The notes beneath the pieces are model-generated. The model was not told the DNA's origin. It saw only the letters and a program-made list of their open reading frames with translations, and did no database searches. Shown one piece after another: positions 57,370 through 64,000 of a DNA stretch of 64,000 nt (positions within the stretch are counted from its first letter, which is position 1; the number at the start of each line of letters is the position of its first letter). Location: assembly GCA_013176395.1 (NCBI GenBank), contig JABMLP010000011.1, positions 310,001 to 374,000 of the forward strand, read 5' to 3'. The translations under genes were made by a program, and so were the position numbers. This DNA comes from Venturia oleaginea (lineage: Eukaryota > Ascomycota > Dothideomycetes > Venturiales > Venturiaceae).

Positions 57370-57432
57370 CGATCAATGTCGACAAATCTCTGGCAACCCT
57401 AGTACCGTTATTCCTGGAAATTTCTCGTCATC
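57370..57432. repeat. palindromic repeat, copy P3
   Basis: atgtcgacaaatctctggca and tcctggaaatttctcgtcat form imperfect complementary arms. It has the same core as P1 and P2. Confidence 0.65.
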
Positions 57433-58160
57433 CATCCCAAGTTGAAGGACGGATAACTGCATTCCCACACTCTCCGAAAAGTGTAAGGAACTCCGATCGA
57501 CGAACCCGCTGTGCAATCGCTGGTACATGCCTCTATCGATAAACTGGCGCTCTAATTTGTAGGAGGCTTTCCAAAAGAAAAGTCGCGTACCGGATCGGAT
57601 CGATCGATCGATCTGTGAAATCATACAGTGTGTGCCCAATCAAAAAGCAAGCGGCGTCTATTTCGCGTCCAGCCTCTTCATCGTCCCACTCAATAATATA
57701 TGGGTCATCAATACGAGTATACATACGATACAGGAAAGCAGTCTTGGTAATCGGGATAAACTGGGAGCGGGTGTGAAGGTGTGAAAAGTGCTGCGGGGTA
57801 CTTAGGAGGAAACCGGGTTAGAGTGTCTTAGCCAGCGTCCACGCCGCAGCTGAAAGCCAACACATAGTCTGTCGGATCGCTGGTCGAGACGTGGATCAAT
57901 GGGGAGGAAAGAATTTGACGGGGAGTTGCCAGTTGTAGCTATGATGAGAGACAAGAGGCTCTGTTTCACAATTACCGGAAGAGGCAGGGGCGTGCCTTTC
58001 GAACAAAGGACGGAAACCTTGTCGCGGCTCGATGCTGCACGTCACTACCTCCCACTGTGCAATGTGCATCATCTATTTACTGCTATCCCATTCCCGGAAT
58101 ACCGTCGCACCACCTTTCTCCCATCTTCATGCTGGGGTCCTCACCGACCCTCCCTCTCAT

Positions 58161-58233
58161 TCCTCCACTACCTATTGTACTCATTCCTCCACTACCTATT
58201 GTACTCACTCCTACCACTACCTATTGTACTCAC
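58161..58233. repeat. three tandem units in the 5' leader of the coiled-coil gene
   Basis: Units of tcctccactacctattgtac plus tcat/tcac at 58161-58184, 58185-58208 and 58209-58233. Confidence 0.85.
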
Positions 58234-58329
58234 CACACCAAAGCAAATGCCTATCGCCTGCTGATCCCTCACGAATGTACCTGTATACATTCGCCAGAAT
58301 CTTCGGCATGCCAGTTTTCCCATACAGAT

Positions 58330-61300
58330 ATGGATCGATCAACGTCTTCCCTGTTGTCCGGAGAGACGTCTTCTCCCGCCATGGCTAGGAGCGGACTTCT
58401 TTCTGAGTTGGAGTCCAATCTCTCCGCGCTTGGTCATGTTGGATTGTTAAGGTATTCCAGAGACGAATTACGGCGCCAATTGCAGCAGCAAAAGTCTCAG
58501 ACCGAACAACAAAGCCAGGCAGCTGCAACCCTCCGACGCATTGCATTGAGGCTTACCGTCAGTGGACAGGAGAAACATGACAAAATTACCCATTTAGAAT
58601 CCACCATTCACCAATATGAAGATCAAGGCCAGAAATTGTTGGACACTTTGAACGAACACGACAACAATACTGCTGCCAGTGTCTCTGCATCGAAAACACC
58701 CTCTTCTGACCCTTTTGTCACAGATGGTGAATCGCAGTCCTTGCACGGACCGTCGCGGCCCTTGTCTCCGCCTACCACGCCAAGGGACCGGCAGCCATCG
58801 TTCGGCCCGATCGCCCCAGCCTCATCATCGCGTAAGATTGTCTCGAAAAGCTTTACAGGTACGAGTACAAGTAGAGATTCGCGTCGGCTCCCGACCGAGG
58901 TTCTCCAGCTGTGCCAACAGCGTGTGGAAGGGCTTCTGCGCCAAAATCGAAGCAATCGAAAAACCATTGATCAGCTTCGACACTCGGAGATCTCTCTGCA
59001 TCGTATTATTGAAAGACAAGAAGAAGATCTTCGATCGCTGGATGCTGCGAGGCTGGCTTCCGAGAACGAACTAAAAACAGCCCGATCGAAGCTGTCATCA
59101 GCACGAGAAGAACTGGGGCATCTGCAGAAGCACATCAAACAACTCGAGCAAGACAAAGTGTCTGCGAATGATGCCATCGAAAGTCATGAAAGTCGAATCC
59201 GATCCCTCGAGACTGAGCTTGGGAACGCCGTTCATGCTCTCGACGAAGCACAGACAGTGAATCGAGACCTCCAACACGCTCATAACAATGCTTTGCAGGA
59301 ACTCAGAGACATCCAGCACAATCAAACATCGTTGGAAAATGCAGTGCACCGCCACAAGAGTGAGTTTAATGCCGTTAATCAAGATTTGGCGGCCTCACGA
59401 GACGATGTTTTCACATCTAAGCAGCAGCTGTACACATCGCAGCATCAGCTTGAGAAGAATGAAACCATGCTGTCCGATCTCCAACGAGCCATAGCATCGC
59501 ACAAACAGTACCGGCAGGAACAGATGCGAGATCTGGAAGACGCCCGGACATCGCATTCCACCATTGCCAACGAGTTGAATGATGTCAAGCAAAAGTTCGT
59601 CGAGGCAACCGATGTGCATCAACGGGCGACGCGGGATCTGGACGTCGAGCGTCAATCGGCCCAAGAACTCCAGGCCTCGGTTTCTAATCTGGAGAAGGAG
59701 TTGCGTCAAACTCGAGCCAAAGTTAGCGAGGTGGAGTCAGCGCAACATGAGTTGAAAGCGGAACTGTCTGCTACCCAGTCGCTGAAGGCAGGGTTTGCAG
59801 GGTCGTGCATTCGGCTCCAGCAGGAACTGGATTCCGAGAAGGCTCGTGCAGGAGAAGTGGAGGCTGCGTTAAGAAAGGAACTTGCAGAGACGGAGGACAA
59901 GATGACGAATATGCAGCGGTTTACTGGCCTTCTCAAGGACAGGTTGAAGGAAACGCAAACCGAATCTGTGCAGAAGACCGCCGACTTACAGTATCAAATT
60001 GCGAGTTTGGAGAAAGAACTGATGGATGAGCAAGAGAAAGCTGCGGTGCTGGAAACATCCTTGAGAGAAGAGAATGAAAAATCAGAAGGCAAAGCTGCAG
60101 GTACGTCTATGAATCTTCTTTCCTCCGACATATCTTTCCTTTGGGGGCTTTACTCGGACATGCGCAAATATCTGGCAAATTCTTTTTCAAATTTGCTAGA
60201 ATTCCATCCAAGGTCATCGCTTTTGGCTTCTCCAGATTGCACGACAACTATTGCTTTCTTCAAATAAGTGAGGAGGCGAAAAGAACTGACCACGTGGCTA
60301 CAGGTTTGCAGTCGTCTACTCTTCAGCTCCAGAAGGAACTGGCCAGCACCCAGGACTTTTCCGCGAAGACGATTGCGGATTTGAAGAGTCAGCTTGTAAC
60401 TCTGGAGGAAAGCTTGGACGCCGAAAAGGATCATGGATCATCTCTGGAGCGGTCCTTGCGAGAATCACTATCAATCTCAGAGGAAAAAGTGGTCGAATTG
60501 CAATCGTCCACCCGTCAACTCAGAGAAGAACTGGCAGCAATCCGAGATGCATCGGAAAGGAAGGCTGACGAACAACAATCAAAAATCATGGAATTGGAGC
60601 AAGATCTGGAAAATGAGAAAGAGCGTGCAATTTCAGGCCAAGATCAGAAAACACAATCGGATCAGAAGCTCGCCAATTTGGAACGGTCGTCTGCTGAGCT
60701 CAAGGCTGAGCTTGCCAGTGTCACTTCCGCAGCTAGCGTAAGCGTCCTCAATCTCCGGTCTGACATTTCGAGACTTGAGCGCGACCTTCAAACAGAGAAA
60801 GAACAGGCTTTGAACCTTCGAAATGTGCATGACAGCTACAAGTCTGATGCCGAAATCAAGGCCGCCGTCCTAGAAGCCACTATTGCCGGACTTCACGACT
60901 TATTGGCGAAAGCCAATTCATCAGCCGAAGAGAGAGCCCGCAGTTTCCAGGCTGAAATTGCTAAAATAGACCAGGAGTTGCAGACTGAGAAAGCTAATGA
61001 CTCAGCCTTGCCCAGCACTGATAGTAGCCACAAGGCCGATGCTCAGAGTAGTGTCGCAAGCCTCGAAGTTACCATTGCTGAACTTCAGGCTTCTTTGGCA
61101 AGAACGGTTTCTGAAGCAAACGACAAAGTCAGTAACCTTGAAGCTGAAGTCTCCAAGTTCGAGCAGGAATTGGTCAACGAGCGATTCAACACTGCGACAC
61201 TCCAAGCATCTTACTCTGTTCACAAAGCAGATGCCGAAGTTAAGATGGAAAAGTTTGAGAGTGCCGGGGCAGCGCTCCGTGATTCTCTCGCAAAGGCAAC

Positions 61301-64000
61301 TTTCGCCTCAAACCAGCACGCCACCAGCCTGCAGTCCAGAATCTCAACCCTTGAAACAGATCTTCAGTCCCAGTTGGTTCACACTTCGCGCTTGAAGAAT
61401 TCTCACGAGAGTCAACTTGCAGAATCCGAGAGCAAAGTTGCGAGAATGGAGAGCGTAGCTTCTGAGCTTCGACAGACCTTAGCGGCCACTCGAAGCAACC
61501 ACCAACATCACGTTGATAGTCTTGAAGCACACTTGAGAAGGACTCAAGAGGATATGGCCAATGCTGAAAGAGAGCACCAGGCAAAATATGCCAAGCTACT
61601 CGAGGCCGAACAGAACGCGAAGCGAGCTTTGTCGGAGCCCATTGAGTCTCATGCAACGACGACTGCAGCACTCAAGCGAGAGCGAGAGAATGTGATCAGC
61701 CTTGAAGGACATTTGTCATCTCATCAGGACAAAATCAACATGCTCGAAGTACGTCTTTCAGAAGCTACAGGTGAGGCTGAAGTGTCAAATGCTTCAGTTG
61801 GCAAACTTCGCGAGATTCGAATTGCGGTGCAAAAGGATCTGGATGAAGCATTTAAGAACATGCATAAACTTTCGAATCGCCTAACCGATGTCAATGCGGC
61901 TCATGTTGCCCTCCAGGAACAACTCGATACTACTTACAACCACCGCGTTACGCTCGAGAACGAGCTTGCCTCGACCAAAACATTGCGTGAACAGCTTGAA
62001 AAAGATCTTGCCTCAGGGAAAAACGAGGCTGACCTTTACAAAATCACCTCTGGAACAGCTGAAACTAAGTTTCAGGATCTCGAGACTCACTTGGCTGCAT
62101 TGGAATCGCAACTCTGGGAGACCACGGCACGGGAACAAGATGCCATCAACCGGTTAGAGGATACATGTCGACACATCCGCGAGCTCAAAGACAACCTCGC
62201 CAGTTCAGAAAACAATCGCTGGGAACTTGAAGATGCGCACCGAGCGTCCAATGACCGACTCAACTTTCTTGATCAGGCCAAGAGTCAACTCGAGGAAGAT
62301 CTTCGAGCGGCTCAGCACGAATTTGAGGAGAGTAGGGAGAACAACCGCATATTGGAGACAGAACTCAAGGAAGTGAAGACCACTATAACCGGCCTTGAAA
62401 TCGAAAGGGCAGCTCTGAAAGACGAGCTCGCCGAGATTCAGTCGAAGGCATCCAGATTCGAAGCTACAAGCAACACGCGTCTTTCTCGTCTCCAAGTTGA
62501 GAAGAATTACATTGCTGCTGAACTCGAGAGCGCACGCTTCAAGGAGTCGCAACTTGAAGCGGTGAAGAGTCAACTCTTGAGTAACATGCATGCAGCCATC
62601 TCAGCTCTCGAACGCGACAGAGGCCGTGTTGCCAAGGAACTGCGAGATGCCAAATCTGAAACATCCAAGTCTGCTGCAACAAAGGATGGCCTGGTGGAGC
62701 GATTGAACGTTCGAATATCTGATCTTGAGGGCCATAACGCCAGGATCATGAGCGAGCTTCAGAGTACTCAGACCAAGGTTTCACAGATCGAGGCAGAGAA
62801 TGAAGCCGTGGCGCTCACTCATCAGGCTAAGATAGCCAGCCTCGAGCTCGAAAATGTTCGGATTGCAGAGGAACTCAGAGTAGCCCACTCCAAGGTCTCC
62901 GGGTTCGACCATGAGAGATATCAATTGGCACGAGCTCTGGAAGCGAGAATTGCGACACTGGAGCATGAAAAAGCTCAGATTCTTGAAGATCACAATCATA
63001 TTCAGACCAAGGCCGGGCACTTTGAAAGAGAGAGAAATAGACTTGCGACCGACGGTGACGACGCAAGAATTGCCACAGCCACTCTTCAGGACCACATTTT
63101 CTCGATCCAACAGCAATCAGAAGCCGCCAAGGCTCGCTTACGGGAAGAGAATGAAGATCTTTCAGATCGCCTCAAGAGAATTGAAGCTGTTAGAAACAGC
63201 CGTAGTACTGCGCTGAATGCTGTCCGCGTCCAATTGGGAACGGCGAAGATGGCGAAGCGAAGTGTGATGGCCAAGCTTCGCACAGCGCAGAAGGACTTTG
63301 CCGTGCTGCAGCGCAAGAACGCCAAACTTGAGGCAGAGCTCGCTAAGTCCGAGGCTCGATTCTCTCTCTTTGAAGGCGCTTCTCAGGCTTGGCAGTCCGA
63401 AATTGGTCGCTTGCGCAAGGAGCATGCAGATCTCAATGAGCGAGTGGTTAGAATTGACGAGACGTGCTCCAAGCTTCGTTCAGTCATCACCACCCTCGAG
63501 ACTCATGCAGCTGACGCTATGAAAGATTTCAATCAGCTTCAAGAAGCATTGCAGGCCTCCGAAGCTACCATTGTCAAATTGAAAGATGAGATCAAGGGTC
63601 TCCACCAACAACATCAGGAGGACCTTCAGACTATGCGCCAACAAGACGCCCACATTGCTTCACTTGATCAGCAACTCATTAACAAGGTTGCGTTGCTCTC
63701 TGAAAATGACAAAACCATTACAGAGCAGGCTTCTCAAATTAGCAGCCTCGAAGACAGAGCCGCAGCCGCGGAAACTTGCGTACAGACTCTCAAAAGCGAA
63801 CTCCAATCGAAGGAAGCTGCTGCAGAGCAATCCCAACAAACCAATAACGCATTTGCATCTTTGGTGTCACCAATACAAGATGAGATCAGAGAGCTCCGTG
63901 CTTCCAAGGCAGCGCTTGAGCAAGTCGTGAGAACAGTCAAGCATGTTGGGGGACGTTCGAGTCTACCTTGTGATCGTCCCACGACTGGGGGAGAAGACAT
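58330..64000 (+). CDS. giant coiled-coil protein, 3' end beyond window
   Basis: ATG at 58330 (MDRSTSSLLSGETSSP); a second ATG lies at 58381. Exon 1 is 58330-60100, the intron 60101-60303 (GTACGT to CTACAG, 203 bp), and exon 2 is open from 60304 to the window edge. At least 1,822 codons are present. After a Ser/Pro-rich head with a basic patch (about residues 150-190), nearly the whole protein is heptad-patterned helix rich in Glu, Gln, Lys, Ser, Ala and Leu (for example LEKELRQTRAKVSEVESAQ, FKEEL-type runs). Many repeats have the form xxLExELAxxxxx. No motor, GTPase or membrane domain is visible in this part. It could be a structural tether (spindle-pole, nuclear-pore basket, septal or Golgi type), but this cannot be decided here. 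Confidence 0.85.

Larger units (their letters stand above)
57084..58329. other. intergenic region with repeats
   Basis: No supported gene. It holds palindromic repeat P3, a (GATC)n-like patch ggatcgatcgatcgatc near 57598-57614, and three 24-25-bp tandem units before the next gene. A 63-codon minus frame at 57533-57724 (DDPYIIEWDDEEAGREIDAA) is protein-like but isolated. Confidence 0.5.

Overview
The window looks like a piece of a filamentous ascomycete (Pezizomycotina) genome, plausibly a plant-associated leotiomycete. Genes carry 47-130 bp introns with GTANGT donors and CTRAY-like branch sites. The transposon families (chromovirus Gypsy, hAT, MULE, Tc1/mariner, pogo/Fot1, tyrosine recombinase) are typical of such genomes. 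The class-level placement is inference.

Positions 1 to about 41.4 kb are a transposon-rich, gene-poor compartment. In order it holds: a MULE transposase pseudogene; a whole but mutated hAT element with terminal inverted repeats; a small secreted cysteine-rich protein gene with a decayed duplicate of its own 5' end; a 1.6-kb retroposon-like repeat split by an intact Ty3/Gypsy chromovirus with identical LTRs; an inverted pair of LTR remnants; a Tc1/mariner element; a second uninterrupted copy of the 1.6-kb repeat with a 15-bp target duplication; a zinc-cluster-type transcription factor lacking its DNA-binding end; about 5.7 kb with no convincing gene; a broken tyrosine recombinase; a second, nearly complete MULE; a 150-bp MITE; two neighbouring uncharacterised genes, one with a long Asn/Gly/Ser/Thr repeat tract; a secreted three-domain chitin-binding (CBM18) protein; and a pogo remnant that has lost its catalytic core.

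From about 42 kb the window becomes ordinary gene-dense chromosome: PP2C phosphatase, ESCRT-III Vps2, mitofusin Fzo1, a Gfo/Idh/MocA oxidoreductase, a small secreted protein, a SAM methyltransferase divergent from spermidine synthase, and the first 1.8 kb of codons of a giant coiled-coil protein that runs off the right edge. These genes are not an operon-like pathway. They are housekeeping neighbours, with two divergent pairs (Vps2/Fzo1 and methyltransferase/spermidine synthase) sharing intergenic promoters.

The most unusual signals are a roughly 65-bp palindromic repeat seen three times in the gene-rich part (one copy inside the Fzo1 intron), the 1.6-kb retroposon family, and the contrast between a very young retrotransposon and older elements whose nonsense codons all fit CAA/CAG to TAA/TAG changes.
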